Below are positions 7,663-16,650 of a stretch of DNA of 64,000 nt, in pieces. The stretch's first letter is position 1; each line of letters opens with the position of its first letter. The notes below the pieces were generated by a model. That model did not search any database. It saw only the letters and a list, made by a program, of their open reading frames with translations, and was not told where the DNA came from. The stretch is from Geobacter sp. OR-1 (GTDB taxonomy: Bacteria > Desulfobacterota > Desulfuromonadia > Geobacterales > DSM-12255). The stretch spans positions 1 to 64,000 of the forward strand of contig NZ_BAZF01000001.1 of NCBI RefSeq assembly GCF_000813145.1. The letters run 5' to 3'. The position numbers and the translations under genes are program-made.

Positions 7663-8040
7663 TTACTTTATCAAGTGCTTAGCCAGTACCTTTTGTAAGT
7701 CATAAATGCTTACTTCGCTGTTGAACTTCTTGGTCAGAGGGGCAGAATCATTTCCAATCCATATCTTTAACTCTGCTTCAAGGTCAAACTGCCCGGTAGC
7801 CTCAACGCTGAATTTGTTAATTTTAGCGTACGGTATGGAAAGATATTCAACCCTTTTACCCGAAACACCCTGAATGTTTATTACTATGAGCCTTTTACTA
7901 GTGAACAGAAAGGTATCGCGGGAAACTTGAAAACCTACGTCCACGATTTCGCCATCAACCAGTAATTGCTCATATTCAGACTGCAATTTGTTTACGGCGA
8001 CAACCCCCTCTTTACCCATCAATCCTGAAAGAAGACCCAT
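7663..8040 (-). CDS. Bacterial PH domain protein
   Basis: 125 residues, essentially one domain. LLVDGEIVDVGFQVSRDTFLFTSKRLIVIN, here only summarised (about 26-55), and the following strands match the bacterial pleckstrin-homology-like PH_1/YvlB-YokE class: a short N-terminal helix, repeated beta-hairpins and a final helix (YDLQKVLAKHLIK). The ribosome binding site AAGGAG lies 7 bases before the ATG. No signal peptide or membrane segment is seen. Biological role in this family is poorly defined. It is transcribed as a single gene. Confidence 0.7.
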   Translation of the reverse strand: MGLLSGLMGKEGVVAVNKLQSEYEQLLVDGEIVDVGFQVSRDTFLFTSKRLIVINIQGVSGKRVEYLSIPYAKINKFSVEATGQFDLEAELKIWIGNDSAPLTKKFNSEVSIYDLQKVLAKHLIK

Positions 8041-8267
8041 ATCTTTTCTCCTTGACCGCAGCTGTTCAGATACAGTGAAGTTTGCCGGCTAACCCGCTTG
8101 TGACGTAATCCCCGAATGCGACATATACTTTTTATCGACGAAATGCCCATAAACATTAATTCTCGTCACAATGTAATTTATAACGCGTCGCCTCAGTGTT
8201 GCAACCCTGCTCAAGGTCATATATCCGGTAACAGAACTTCAAGGCTTGTCAATTGGCGGTCATCTTG

Positions 8268-8282
8268 TGAAACTAATTCTCA
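8268..8282 (+). promoter_or_regulatory. Possible Fur box
   Basis: TGAAACTAATTCTCA is a 7-1-7 inverted repeat that fits the Fur consensus TGATAAT-N-ATTATCA at about 11 of 14 positions. It sits 52 bases upstream of the start of the lipoprotein-cytochrome pair. Single-site evidence only. Confidence 0.4.
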
Positions 8283-8333
8283 TTCAAATGCAAATCAGCT
8301 AAAGTCTTTTATTAACCATCAGGAGGTAGCCTA

Positions 8334-9485
8334 TTGTCGCGTCCACATATTCCCCTTCCTTGTGTCGCATTCTTCATAACCATTCTTATCTCCATTTTGC
8401 TTGGGGGGTGTGCCGCTACTCTACCTGTTCACACACCGTTACCACAGGGGCTTTCTCTTGCAATGGTGGGGAGCATAGATCCCGAAGCTCCATTTGCCTG
8501 GCATCCTGATGGCGATATAATCGCCTTTGTGCGGGGCACGTTGCGAATAGAAAACCTTGCGACAGAGGAGAGCACCAAGATCGATGTCGTTCCGACGGCA
8601 ATTGCCTGGTCGCCGGATGGATCGCTTTTGGCCGCCGCTGCCATCCAAGGCAAGAATAGCACCGTTCGCATCTTTGACATGCGTGGCGCAGTTATCAAAG
8701 AATCCATCATCCCCGGCCATATTTCAAGCGTTGCTTGGCGTTTCGACGGGGATCTGATTGCTGCTTCACTGACACTGGAGAGGTTCAAATTCGGCACGCA
8801 CCTGCAGTCAAAGCTCTACCGATGGAACATGAAGACAGCTCCGGGGGTAACTACATTAAGTGAAGTCACCATCATGCCGGGAAGGGTTAAAGCACACGAC
8901 AAGATCTATTTTGACTCCTTCTCCTTTGCCCTCTCCCCCCTGGGTGACGAAATCGCCTTTACCAAGCAGGTGGACCCTCCTAATTTCCCATCCTACCTTA
9001 AGATTATCGTCCGAAATCTTGAGAGTGGCGCCGAGAACGAAGCCCCAGGAGTTAAACTCGACCCAGGCGGCGTGATATTTTCTTCTGACAATGAACATCT
9101 GCTCTACGGTGACGGCGCAGGAACGATCAGACGGTTTGCCCCCTGGACAGGGGACGATGTTGCACTGATAGCCACACCAGGCCGCACCATCGCCCTTTCC
9201 CCAACTGACCGCTACCTTTTCGCCGACGGCAGACTCTTCCTCGACAAGCAGGAGGTTGCGGCTTTCCCCGTCGGCTGCGAAGCAGCTTTTGCACCAACCG
9301 GGAGCAAACTCCTGGTCAGGTGCGGCGAATCGCTTTCTGTGCTCAATGGGCTCATGGAGACATCTGTACCCGCAGTTTCGCAGGAAATAAGGAAACAGCT
9401 TCTGTCCCTTCGGAAATGGCGCAGTGAGGGGCTCATATCCAACCAGGAATACCAATCCGCCCAAAAAAGGATACTCAACCCATGA
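8334..9485 (+). CDS. Beta-propeller lipoprotein with SHOCT-like C-terminus
   Basis: 383 residues from a TTG start with a strong upstream site (CAGGAGGTAG). A hydrophobic leader ends in a lipobox LLGGC (lipidated Cys26). The body contains WD40/TolB-like propeller segments (FAWHPDGDIIAF, IAWSPDGSLLAAAA, SVAWRFDGDLIAAS), and the last 35 residues form a short helical hairpin typical of SHOCT domains (LRKWRSEGLISNQEYQSAQKR). The next gene overlaps it by 4 bases and encodes a multiheme cytochrome with a similar tail, so the two probably act together at the cell envelope. The partner role is inference. Confidence 0.8.
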   Translation: MSRPHIPLPCVAFFITILISILLGGCAATLPVHTPLPQGLSLAMVGSIDPEAPFAWHPDGDIIAFVRGTLRIENLATEESTKIDVVPTAIAWSPDGSLLAAAAIQGKNSTVRIFDMRGAVIKESIIPGHISSVAWRFDGDLIAASLTLERFKFGTHLQSKLYRWNMKTAPGVTTLSEVTIMPGRVKAHDKIYFDSFSFALSPLGDEIAFTKQVDPPNFPSYLKIIVRNLESGAENEAPGVKLDPGGVIFSSDNEHLLYGDGAGTIRRFAPWTGDDVALIATPGRTIALSPTDRYLFADGRLFLDKQEVAAFPVGCEAAFAPTGSKLLVRCGESLSVLNGLMETSVPAVSQEIRKQLLSLRKWRSEGLISNQEYQSAQKRILNP

Positions 9486-10777
9486 AGCATACTATCATTC
9501 ACGTCACCATCCAGGTAATCGCAGCTTTCATCATGATATATCCTTCAATGGCCGAAGACTGCATCCCATGCCACCGGGAGAAGACCCCGGCCGCTGTTCG
9601 GCAATGGGAGGCAAGCGCACATTTCAAGGCCGGCGTCGGATGCGAGAAGTGCCACGGCAAAGACCATGACAAGATCATCAAGGGAGAGGCCCGGGTTGAC
9701 ATGAAGGTATGCGGCCCCTGCCACAAAAAGGCCCTGGCCGAGCACAACGCCAGCCGTCACGGCATGGCGCTCCATTCCGGCTGGGGATGCACCCGCAATA
9801 TGCCGCTCCGAAACCAGAGCGAGTGTCGCTTCTGCCATGAAGACGGGGGCGGTATACCGCAGGGGGGCGTACAATGTGCCCGTTTCCTCAAACAGAGCAG
9901 CGAGATGGGAGCAATCGGGTGCAATTACTGCCACAGCGTAGAGAGCTCGTGCGCCTCCTGCCATACCAACCACAACACGAGCCTGGTAATAGTCCGCGAT
10001 CCGAACTCATGCGCAAAATGCCACATGGGACCCGACCACCCCCAGTGGGAAATGTGGCAGACCTCCCTGCACGGCACCCTGTACGCCACGGCCGGCATTG
10101 CCACCGGCCCGACCTGCCAGACCTGTCACATGCCAAAAGGGACACATAATGTCTCCATCGGCATCACCATGAATTCCGGCGGGGTGCCGTACCCTGCCCA
10201 GAAGGCAGAGCCTGCCCGTAAGGAGATGCTGCAGATCTGCAACCAGTGTCATGCCCCGGAATTCGGCCGCAAGGAGTTGGCAAGAGGAGATGCTGTCCGG
10301 ACCCAGAGCCTTACCATCCTTAAGGAGGCGGAAAAGATCATCTGGGACCTGTCGGACCGCTCACTTCTCGATCCCATGCCTGACCAGCGTCCGGACCATC
10401 CCCTGAGCGGAAAGAAGCTGGTTACCGATGCCCAGATGCTCTACGAAGACACATCCCACATCGAGCGGATCTTTTTCAAGATGAAAAAATACGATTATGC
10501 CCGGACCATCAAGGGCGCTTACCACCAGAATCCGGCCTATACACACTGGTACGGCAATGCCGAACTCAAAATGGACCTGATTGACATCAAGGCCGAGGCA
10601 AGCCGCCTCAGAGAGCGTGGCGGTATCAGCCCGGAGTTGAAAATACCGGCTGATCCTGCAGCAATGGCGGACAGGGAACTGCGCGTGCTGAGCAATCGAG
10701 TCAAACGGGGCGAGATAACAGAGGCTGTCTACGCAACAGAAAAGGCAAAGATACTGGAATCATTGAAACAGAAATAA
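9482..10777 (+). CDS. Nonaheme c-type cytochrome, hydroxylamine-oxidoreductase-like
   Basis: 431 residues with a signal peptide (about 1-24). Nine CxxCH motifs begin at C27, C54, C77, C115, C147, C157, C177, C212 and C253. The later part (HWYGNAELKMDLIDIK) resembles the C-terminal helix region of HAO-family multiheme cytochromes. Two extra Cys (C103, C132) are not in CxxCH motifs. The final 35 residues look like a SHOCT tail, as in the overlapping upstream lipoprotein gene (ATGA junction). A periplasmic electron carrier or a nitrogen/sulfur-compound reductase is likely; a crosslinking Tyr as in true HAO cannot be assigned. A possible Fur box lies upstream of the pair. Confidence 0.88.
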   Translation: MKHTIIHVTIQVIAAFIMIYPSMAEDCIPCHREKTPAAVRQWEASAHFKAGVGCEKCHGKDHDKIIKGEARVDMKVCGPCHKKALAEHNASRHGMALHSGWGCTRNMPLRNQSECRFCHEDGGGIPQGGVQCARFLKQSSEMGAIGCNYCHSVESSCASCHTNHNTSLVIVRDPNSCAKCHMGPDHPQWEMWQTSLHGTLYATAGIATGPTCQTCHMPKGTHNVSIGITMNSGGVPYPAQKAEPARKEMLQICNQCHAPEFGRKELARGDAVRTQSLTILKEAEKIIWDLSDRSLLDPMPDQRPDHPLSGKKLVTDAQMLYEDTSHIERIFFKMKKYDYARTIKGAYHQNPAYTHWYGNAELKMDLIDIKAEASRLRERGGISPELKIPADPAAMADRELRVLSNRVKRGEITEAVYATEKAKILESLKQK

Positions 10778-10795
10778 CTCCGGATTCACAATAAC

Positions 10796-11023
10796 TTAAC
10801 GGTTGAATAGCTTAATTTCCAAGTATAGAGATTCGACCTTGTCTCTGGCCCAGGGAGTTCTTCTCAAGAATTTTAAGCTGGAATTGATCGAGGGATTGAT
10901 ATTAAAGCATTTGACCTTGATTCTCTTGCCAAGTTCTTCCCAACCGTAAAGATCTACCAGTTCGTTAAGGATCTTTTCCAAGGTTATCCCATGTAACGGG
11001 TTGTAAGGTTGTTCCTGTAGCAT
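10796..11023 (-). CDS. VF530 family (DUF2132) small protein
   Basis: 75 residues from the ATG at 11023; a TTG at 11056 would extend it but lacks a binding site and exceeds the family's usual length. Family hallmarks are [23 protein letters not shown] and [15 protein letters not shown]530 proteins are small, helical and have been proposed to bind DNA; biochemical function is not established. It converges with the cytochrome gene, 18 bases from its stop. Confidence 0.85.
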   Translation of the reverse strand: MLQEQPYNPLHGITLEKILNELVDLYGWEELGKRIKVKCFNINPSINSSLKFLRRTPWARDKVESLYLEIKLFNR

Positions 11024-11100
11024 GAATTGGCCTGTAAATTCTTGAGAATCGATCAATAGGTGATGAAAAATACCGTATCATGATTACCGATGTTCATAAA

Positions 11101-11207
11101 TAAAAAATGCCCCCATGCAGGAGGGGAGCACAGGGGCTAAGAAAGGAAGGAAGTCCTTGTTTTTATGTCTTCCTTGTATTGTTTGTATAGCTAGATTAGT
11201 GCCAAAT
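11101..11207 (+). repeat. Two-copy hairpin module, copy 2
   Basis: Homologous to 5433-5541 and in the same orientation. The hairpin GCCCC...GGGGC with inner TGC/GCA and loop AGGAGGGG is kept, although bases next to it differ. The 43-codon frame of copy 1 is not present: the corresponding ATG opens only 8 codons. The 366-base stretch 11024-11389 holds no other recognised feature. Confidence 0.65.
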
Positions 11208-11389
11208 TATTACAGTTGATTTATAAGCACTTTTTTCCCTGTAGTCCTTCAGGCTGTATTGACAGTGCACATATCTGCTAAAAGTTGGGGCAGGTAACGC
11301 AGCTTCAGCCATTTGCAGATGTGTTCATACATCACATAAATAGCTTAGAAACAATATCCTCGTCGTACTCTCAAATATTGATAGTGTGT

Positions 11390-11557
11390 TTAATGTGTTA
11401 CAAGCAGGTGAATCAGGTTCTGTGGCCAATAAGAAGAAGGCTCGTCCCCAAGGACAACATACGCTAACATGGCCGCAATGAACGCAATGACCGTGTAAAG
11501 GATAAATTTCGATTTCTTTATTGGTACGTCAAATTCATATGGATCTTCCTGGTTCAA
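11390..11557 (-). CDS. Small single-pass membrane protein
   Basis: 55 residues, probably starting at TTG (11555-11557). An AGGGGGTGG site lies 6 bases upstream and an in-frame TAG directly precedes the start. The layout is a polar N-terminus (MNQEDPYEFDVPIKKSK), one transmembrane helix (FILYTVIAFIAAMLAYVVLG, about 18-37) and a short outward or inward tail with a Trp. It begins 18 bases after the thioesterase stop on the same strand, so it is probably the last gene of that transcript. It has codon periodicity and a clean membrane topology, but no family I recognise. Confidence 0.6.
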   Translation of the reverse strand: MNQEDPYEFDVPIKKSKFILYTVIAFIAAMLAYVVLGDEPSSYWPQNLIHLLVTH

Positions 11558-11575
11558 CTAAATCCACCCCCTAAC

Positions 11576-12070
11576 CTATTTGATATTAAGATCTTTAGGC
11601 TGAATGGTGATACAGAGACATTCCCCCACTGAATACGTAGTTTTCTCGCAATAGATGCGGCCATGAACCATTATTTTGCGTCCCTCTGCGGATACTACCT
11701 TGGTCTCCACGCTGACTACCTTATGCAACGGCAGCATGTTTCGGAAACTGACATTCAGATTACCGACCACTATCGAATAACCGGCAGCCCAGGCGGCCAG
11801 TCCCAGAACCTCATCCATGACTGCCGCCATTGCCCCTCCGTGGGCGTGGTCGGGCGGCCCCTCAGTCTCAGGGCCGAACCATACCTTTGCCTTGAGATGG
11901 TGCTCTGAGTCCCGATAATAGCTGACCCTGAAACGATTGCCTTCGGGATCACCGGAAACGAAACGTAGTGAAGAGCCGACGGATGCAGCGGCATCGAATG
12001 GGGTCCAGTCAGTTTCTCCCCTTAGATCTGGTTTGTTGTTGCATGTACTGTTTGCAATTGTCTTATCCAT
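11576..12070 (-). CDS. PaaI-type hotdog thioesterase
   Basis: 164 residues with a clear AAGGAG site. The hotdog signature HAHGGAMAAVMDEVLG (about 75-90) holds the HGG loop and catalytic Asp/Glu position of acyl-CoA thioesterases of the PaaI/YigI class, followed by the NLNVSFRNMLPL strand. It would hydrolyse an acyl-CoA in the cytoplasm; chain length is unknown. Its neighbours are the acetate kinase paralogue upstream and a CoA-transferase beyond, forming an acetate/acyl-CoA group. Confidence 0.82.
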   Translation of the reverse strand: MDKTIANSTCNNKPDLRGETDWTPFDAAASVGSSLRFVSGDPEGNRFRVSYYRDSEHHLKAKVWFGPETEGPPDHAHGGAMAAVMDEVLGLAAWAAGYSIVVGNLNVSFRNMLPLHKVVSVETKVVSAEGRKIMVHGRIYCEKTTYSVGECLCITIQPKDLNIK

Positions 12071-12128
12071 TGTTAATGACTCCTTATCTATTGAATATCA
12101 ACGAATCTGATCCATCCGAACGTATCCG

Positions 12129-13406
12129 CTATCCCAGAGAAGCCGCTGGAACAAAGTCCGCGGCTGCAAAGGAATATTCGTCGTGCTGATGGCCACGGTA
12201 GACTCCGGCATGAATTGCGGCCACATCCTCGGCAATGACAAGTTCCTCATTGGTTGGCATGACAAAGAGCCTGACCAGAGAGCCTGCAGCGGTAATGTCC
12301 ACCTCTTCCTGCTCCGACCGGATTGCGCGATTGCGGTCACTGTCAATCCGTATGCCGAAGCAGTCAAGTCCACTCAGCACCAGCTCCCGTAAAAGCCATT
12401 CCAATGTACCGGTCCCTGAGGTGAAAACGATTGCATCCAGAGGGCCGATAATCGCCAGGCATGAGCCGATATATTTTTTGAGACGGTAGGCTTCTATCTC
12501 AAGAGCCAATGCGCAACGGAAATCCCCATCCAAAGCCGCCTGCAAAAACTGCTGCCGCTCCAGGTGTTGTCCGGTAATACCCCACATACCGCTTTTATGG
12601 TTGAGGGTCTGTTCCAATTCCTGTGCTGAAAGACCCATCTCCTGCATGATAAAGGCATGAATGCCGGGATCGATGTCACCGCAGCGCGTTTTCATTACCG
12701 CCCCCTCCAGCGGAGTCATTCCCATGCTGGTGTCGATGGACAGGCCATTTTTGATGGCACAGATCGATACCCCCCGGTCAAGGTGAATCGTGATCAGGTT
12801 GCAGGCATCAATCGGTTTGTTCAGCCGTATGGCCCCCCGCCGCGAAAGGTAGAGGTGAGATGGTCCGTGGAAACCATAGCGGCGGACCCCATACTGTTCG
12901 TACCATTCATAGGGGAGCGGATAGAGGTAGGCATGCTCAGGTATTGAGAGGTGGAAGGCGGTATCAAAGACCGCCACATGTGGAATAGCGGGCAGATGTG
13001 TCATCGCCGCTTCAATCCCCGCGATGTTGGGTGCCGAGTGCAGCGGCGCCAGATGATGAAATTCCCGGATGGAGTCGAGGACATGGCCGTCAATCCGCAC
13101 TGAATGGCGGAACTCGTAGCCGCCATGCGCTACCCGGTGACCGACGGCTGATATTTCCGTAGAATCTGCCATGACACCATGCTGCGGATCAGTCAGGGCA
13201 GTGATGATCAGGGCTACAGCGCTCCGGTGATCGTTGTGATCCGTCTCCAGGCAGTACGGTTCCCGTCCCGGAACATCCTGTCGGATAAAAGAACTGCCGA
13301 GACCTACCCGTTCAATGGTTCCGGAAGCAAGCAGTGCCCAGCCATCCCTGGAATAGAGGTGGTATTTGATTTCATGGCTCCAGCAGGTTAAGGTAAGGAT
13401 TTTCAT
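12129..13406 (-). CDS. Acetate kinase paralogue with altered active-site loops
   Basis: 425 residues with the full acetokinase fold. Conserved elements are GHRVAHGG, PLHSAPN, VFDTAFH, YGFHGPSH, TSMGMTPLEG, TRCGDIDP and TNEELVIAED, which keep the counterparts of R91, H123, D148, H180, R241 and E384 of the Methanosarcina enzyme. Changed are the N-terminal phosphate loop (TLTCWSHEIKY instead of VINAGSSSLKY, so N7 is Thr and S12 is Glu), the HLGNGAS loop (HLDRGVS) and the adenosine loop GIGEN (GTGTLE). Kinase activity on acetate is therefore doubtful: it could use another substrate or be regulatory. It is 58 bases upstream of the thioesterase. Confidence 0.85.
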   Translation of the reverse strand: MKILTLTCWSHEIKYHLYSRDGWALLASGTIERVGLGSSFIRQDVPGREPYCLETDHNDHRSAVALIITALTDPQHGVMADSTEISAVGHRVAHGGYEFRHSVRIDGHVLDSIREFHHLAPLHSAPNIAGIEAAMTHLPAIPHVAVFDTAFHLSIPEHAYLYPLPYEWYEQYGVRRYGFHGPSHLYLSRRGAIRLNKPIDACNLITIHLDRGVSICAIKNGLSIDTSMGMTPLEGAVMKTRCGDIDPGIHAFIMQEMGLSAQELEQTLNHKSGMWGITGQHLERQQFLQAALDGDFRCALALEIEAYRLKKYIGSCLAIIGPLDAIVFTSGTGTLEWLLRELVLSGLDCFGIRIDSDRNRAIRSEQEEVDITAAGSLVRLFVMPTNEELVIAEDVAAIHAGVYRGHQHDEYSFAAADFVPAASLG

Positions 13407-13422
13407 AGATGCTCTGAGGGTT

Positions 13423-13450
13423 AAGCCCCTCCGGACAACAGGAGGGGCTT
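13423..13450 (-). terminator. Hairpin between CoA-transferase and acetate kinase paralogue
   Basis: Perfect 10-bp stem AAGCCCCTCC / GGAGGGGCTT with an 8-base loop, 14 bases after the CoA-transferase stop. It has no strong T-run, so it could be a weak terminator or an mRNA-stabilising or attenuating hairpin within an operon. Confidence 0.5.
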
Positions 13451-13464
13451 AGTTCTGCGATCCG

Positions 13465-15027
13465 TTACAGATCCCAATTGTCTATTTTCATGGTACCGTT
13501 TTTCGCCAGGTTCACTTGCAGCTTGAATACCCGGTCGAGCAGTTGCGGCTCATGACCCGCCTTCCTGGCCAGACAGTCGTTTGTAGCCACGTCCAGGTAC
13601 TCCTGCAGGATCGGTCGGTAGTCGGGATGGGCACACTTGTCGATAATGAGCTGGGCACGGCTCTTGGGATCAAGTCCACGCAGGTCCGCAAGCCCCTGCT
13701 CGGTAACAAGCACGTCAAGGTCATGTTCGGTATGGTCAACATGCGGAACATGCGGCACCACACAGGTGATCCCGGTCGGATCGGTTTTGGATGGCCGGGC
13801 CGACGGCGTATGCATGATGGAAAGATAGGCGTTGCGGAGAAAATCCCCGGAACCACCGATGCCGTTGATCATCCGGGTACCTCCTACCAGGGTGGAGTTG
13901 GCATGGGCATAAATATCGAACTCAACCGGGGTGTTCATGGCGATGCAGCCGAGACGGCGGATCGGCTCGGGGTGATTGGCGATGGAGAGCGGCCGCATGA
14001 TCACCTTCTTGCTGTACTTTTCCCAGTTGGCGTAAAAGCGTTTAAAGCCTTCAACGGAAAACGAAAGCGAGACCGTGGAAGCAAAGTCGAGTTTGCCGGA
14101 ATCGATAAAATCGAGCATGGTGTCCTGCAGAACCTCGGTCCAGACATTCAGGCCGCTGAACGGACCTTTGGCCAGGCCGCCGATAACTGCGTTGGCAATA
14201 GAACCGACGCCGGACTGCAAAGGGAGCAGGTTCTTGGGCAACCGGCCGTTCTTAACTTCAAACTGGAAGAAATCAAGGATGTTGTTGGCGATGGCATCAG
14301 ATGTCTCGTCAGATTCGCTGAAGGAGCGGCCGTTGTCCGGCAGGGTCGATTCGATAATGGCGACAATCTTGTCGGTATCAATGCGGACGTAGGGGGAACC
14401 GGCCCGATCGTCAACCCGGCTGATCAGATAAGGGAGGCGCCGGGGCGGATTGATCGGTTCGATGATATCGTGCAGACCCTCGTAGTTGGGGAGCGAGGTG
14501 TTCAGCTCGATGATGATCTTGTCGGCTATCTGGACGATTTCCGGAACTGCACCGCAGGAGGCGGTCAGTACCAGGCTGCCGTCCTCCATGATGGCTGAAC
14601 ATTCAATGATGGCGATATCAAGGCGCCCGCCGTTGTCCTTGGTGTAAAAACCGTACCCCAGATCCTGGGCAAACATGGAGAGATGCCGATCTCCCATGCG
14701 AATGCGGCCTGAATTGATGCCGGCCTGAATGTTCTTGCCGGTCTGGTACGGCCAGCGACGGTTGATCATGTCGAGCGAGGCCCAGCGGTCTTCGGTTTCA
14801 ACGCCGACAGACGCGCCGATGAACAGGTTGAATCTCAGCTTTCCCTGCAGGCTGTTTTTCTCTACATGATCCGCCAGGGCAATGGGTACCACTTTCGGAT
14901 AGCCGGCAGGCGTAAATCCCGACCATCCGAGATTCATCCCGTTTTCAAACATGGGGATGACGTCGTCAACTTTCCTGATTTTTGCGTGCAGACTGGTCCT
15001 TTTGATTCTTTGATGAAGTACAGACAC
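13465..15027 (-). CDS. Acetyl-CoA hydrolase/transferase (succinyl-CoA:acetate CoA-transferase type)
   Basis: 520 residues from a GTG with AAAGGAAC upstream. Family signatures are [28 protein letters not shown] (with the likely catalytic Glu), and the glycine loop [12 protein letters not shown] near the C-terminus, as in Ach1, AarC and ScpC. In Geobacter such enzymes activate acetate with succinyl-CoA, joining acetate uptake to the TCA cycle. Exact acyl specificity is inferred. It is separated by a hairpin from the acetate kinase paralogue downstream. Confidence 0.88.
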   Translation of the reverse strand: MSVLHQRIKRTSLHAKIRKVDDVIPMFENGMNLGWSGFTPAGYPKVVPIALADHVEKNSLQGKLRFNLFIGASVGVETEDRWASLDMINRRWPYQTGKNIQAGINSGRIRMGDRHLSMFAQDLGYGFYTKDNGGRLDIAIIECSAIMEDGSLVLTASCGAVPEIVQIADKIIIELNTSLPNYEGLHDIIEPINPPRRLPYLISRVDDRAGSPYVRIDTDKIVAIIESTLPDNGRSFSESDETSDAIANNILDFFQFEVKNGRLPKNLLPLQSGVGSIANAVIGGLAKGPFSGLNVWTEVLQDTMLDFIDSGKLDFASTVSLSFSVEGFKRFYANWEKYSKKVIMRPLSIANHPEPIRRLGCIAMNTPVEFDIYAHANSTLVGGTRMINGIGGSGDFLRNAYLSIMHTPSARPSKTDPTGITCVVPHVPHVDHTEHDLDVLVTEQGLADLRGLDPKSRAQLIIDKCAHPDYRPILQEYLDVATNDCLARKAGHEPQLLDRVFKLQVNLAKNGTMKIDNWDL

Positions 15028-15174
15028 GTTTGTTCCTTTCTGATTTCTTATTTTTCCTGCCCCCGGCAGGTTGACGACGATGGAGGGAGCTGAACAGGAA
15101 CAGCGCCATCATCACCCCCAAAGAAGCAGACGCTGATGATGCAGACGGTCGGGAGAAGGCGGCCTGCAGAGGTT

Positions 15175-15531
15175 TTATCCGCTTTCACGCGGCAGATAGT
15201 CCGGTAACCAGCTGATATTTTGTAACGGCACCCCTTCCTTGTAGTAGAGCGCAGGAGAAAGCAGCACGAAAAAGATATGGACATCGCGACAACCATAATG
15301 GCTGAGCAGGTCATACAGAGTTGCCGCAATAGCGTCATGCTTTTCCTGCGACCGCGGAAACATGAAGATCTCCAGCGAACGGGGCGTTGCCGTTATCGGT
15401 GTGATGGTGAGCAGCTCGACCTTGACGATTTCCGGCGGTACAGCTGCGACACGGGAGAATTCCTCCACTAGCGCTGGGAGCGACCTCCTCAGCCCCTCCT
15501 CATTGAACCCCTTGAATCTTAAATAGGGCAC
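15175..15531 (-). CDS. DUF1904 family protein
   Basis: 118 residues beginning MPYLRFKGF, the hallmark of the DUF1904 family, with a tautomerase-like alternation of strands and helices (IVKVELLTITP, DVHIFFVLLSPA). The function of the family is unknown. It overlaps the preceding small gene by 13 bases and so belongs to the MarR operon. Confidence 0.7.
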   Translation of the reverse strand: MPYLRFKGFNEEGLRRSLPALVEEFSRVAAVPPEIVKVELLTITPITATPRSLEIFMFPRSQEKHDAIAATLYDLLSHYGCRDVHIFFVLLSPALYYKEGVPLQNISWLPDYLPRESG

Positions 15532-15827
15532 GGGCTCTTTCCCCTCACCGCAAACGACATGGCCGCCGGAGAGGGCTGCGTGTCGCGCATGGCGTAAAAC
15601 AGTGGCCGAACCGCTGGGTCATGAACACCATGCTGCCGTTCCGTTGCCCGGCAGAGCATAAGCGACACATCTTCGAGCACCGACAGGATCTCCTCAGGCC
15701 GCTGAAGAGCCGCGGAAAGCTTAGGTGATACGGCTACGGCCAGGGCGGCAATGGTGCCACGGACGGCAAATATGATGTGAGGCCATTCGCGTTGTACAAG
15801 CAGGCTCAGGTTGTTGCGCTTCATCAT
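15519..15827 (-). CDS. Hypothetical protein in the MarR operon
   Basis: 102 residues. It overlaps the MarR gene by 4 bases (ATGA) and the DUF1904 gene by 13, strong evidence that it is translated. The segment IIFAVRGTIAALAVAVS near the N-terminus could be one membrane helix and resembles the first helix of FUSC-type efflux proteins, but the rest does not continue as a transporter. It may be a remnant of a longer gene or an independent small protein. No family assigned. Confidence 0.5.
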   Translation of the reverse strand: MMKRNNLSLLVQREWPHIIFAVRGTIAALAVAVSPKLSAALQRPEEILSVLEDVSLMLCRATERQHGVHDPAVRPLFYAMRDTQPSPAAMSFAVRGKSPCPI

Positions 15828-16285
15828 TTACCCTGCTTGCACATGTCGCTCACGGCAGATTCGAGGCGCTGAATCAAGCCGGTTAGCAGGAGAATTTCTT
15901 CGTCATTGATCGAACTGAACAGCCTTTCTTCCAAATCGGCTACCGTCTGCCGGATCCGAACCACCAGCTGAAGACCGCTTGGTGTGATACGGAGGAGTTT
16001 TGCCCGACGGTCTCTGACATCCTCAGTCCGCTCGATAAAACCCTTGATAACCAGTGTATCGATGAGGCGCACCAATGACGGCCCTTCTATACCAAGGGAT
16101 GCCGCCAGGTCCTTTTGACGCACATTTTCGCCGAGAACATGCAGGTGCAGGAGAGGACGCCATGTGGCATCGGTAAGACCCGACGATTGAAACTCGGCAT
16201 CGAGAACCTTGCGCCAGCGGCGGGTCAGATAGCCAAGACGAAAGAACAGGTTGCCGCGATTGACTTTTGTTTTGTAAATGTTCAT
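15824..16285 (-). CDS. MarR family transcriptional regulator
   Basis: 153 residues. Winged-helix core: VRQKDLAASLGIEGPSLVRL (recognition helix, about 64-83), then GFIERTEDVRDRRAK (the wing with the typical DRRAK) and a C-terminal dimerisation helix. A perfect 18-bp palindrome 6 bases upstream of the start is the expected operator, implying autorepression together with the two downstream genes. The ligand is unknown. Confidence 0.9.
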   Translation of the reverse strand: MNIYKTKVNRGNLFFRLGYLTRRWRKVLDAEFQSSGLTDATWRPLLHLHVLGENVRQKDLAASLGIEGPSLVRLIDTLVIKGFIERTEDVRDRRAKLLRITPSGLQLVVRIRQTVADLEERLFSSINDEEILLLTGLIQRLESAVSDMCKQGK

Positions 16286-16291
16286 ACAAAT

Positions 16292-16309
16292 TAGTTAGCA
16301 TGCTAACTA
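16292..16309 (-). promoter_or_regulatory. MarR operator
   Basis: TAGTTAGCATGCTAACTA, a perfect 18-bp palindrome of the MarR/SlyA class, directly upstream of the MarR start codon, where bound protein would block transcription or the ribosome binding region. Confidence 0.75.
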
Positions 16310-16462
16310 TTATTATGCAATACATTTTCTATGGTGTTGTTTTGGATTATTGACTTACGAGAGCCACTCTTAAGGGGATGTGCAGGTATTCAAACATTGC
16401 AGCAAATGCTGGAGAGCGGGATTTTCAATAAATGCATGACACTTTAGGGTACAATTTGGCAC

Positions 16463-16496
16463 AAAAAAGGGACCTGCATGATTGCAGATCCCTTTT
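16463..16496 (-). terminator. Terminator of the initiator tRNA
   Basis: Read on the minus strand, AAAAGGGATCTGCA pairs with TGCAGGTCCCTTTT around a 4-base loop and is followed by further T residues, just after the tRNA 3' end. Confidence 0.75.
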
Positions 16497-16502
16497 GGAA
16501 AT

Positions 16503-16579
<77 letters not shown>

Positions 16580-16650
16580 TCACGAATTATGGTTTATAGC
16601 ACGGCGGTTCCTGCAGAGTCAATGAAAATAATCCCTGAAGTGAAAATAAA

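Noticed and set aside
11285-11467. 60-codon plus-strand frame
   Set aside because: It runs antisense to the better supported 55-residue membrane protein and has no binding site.
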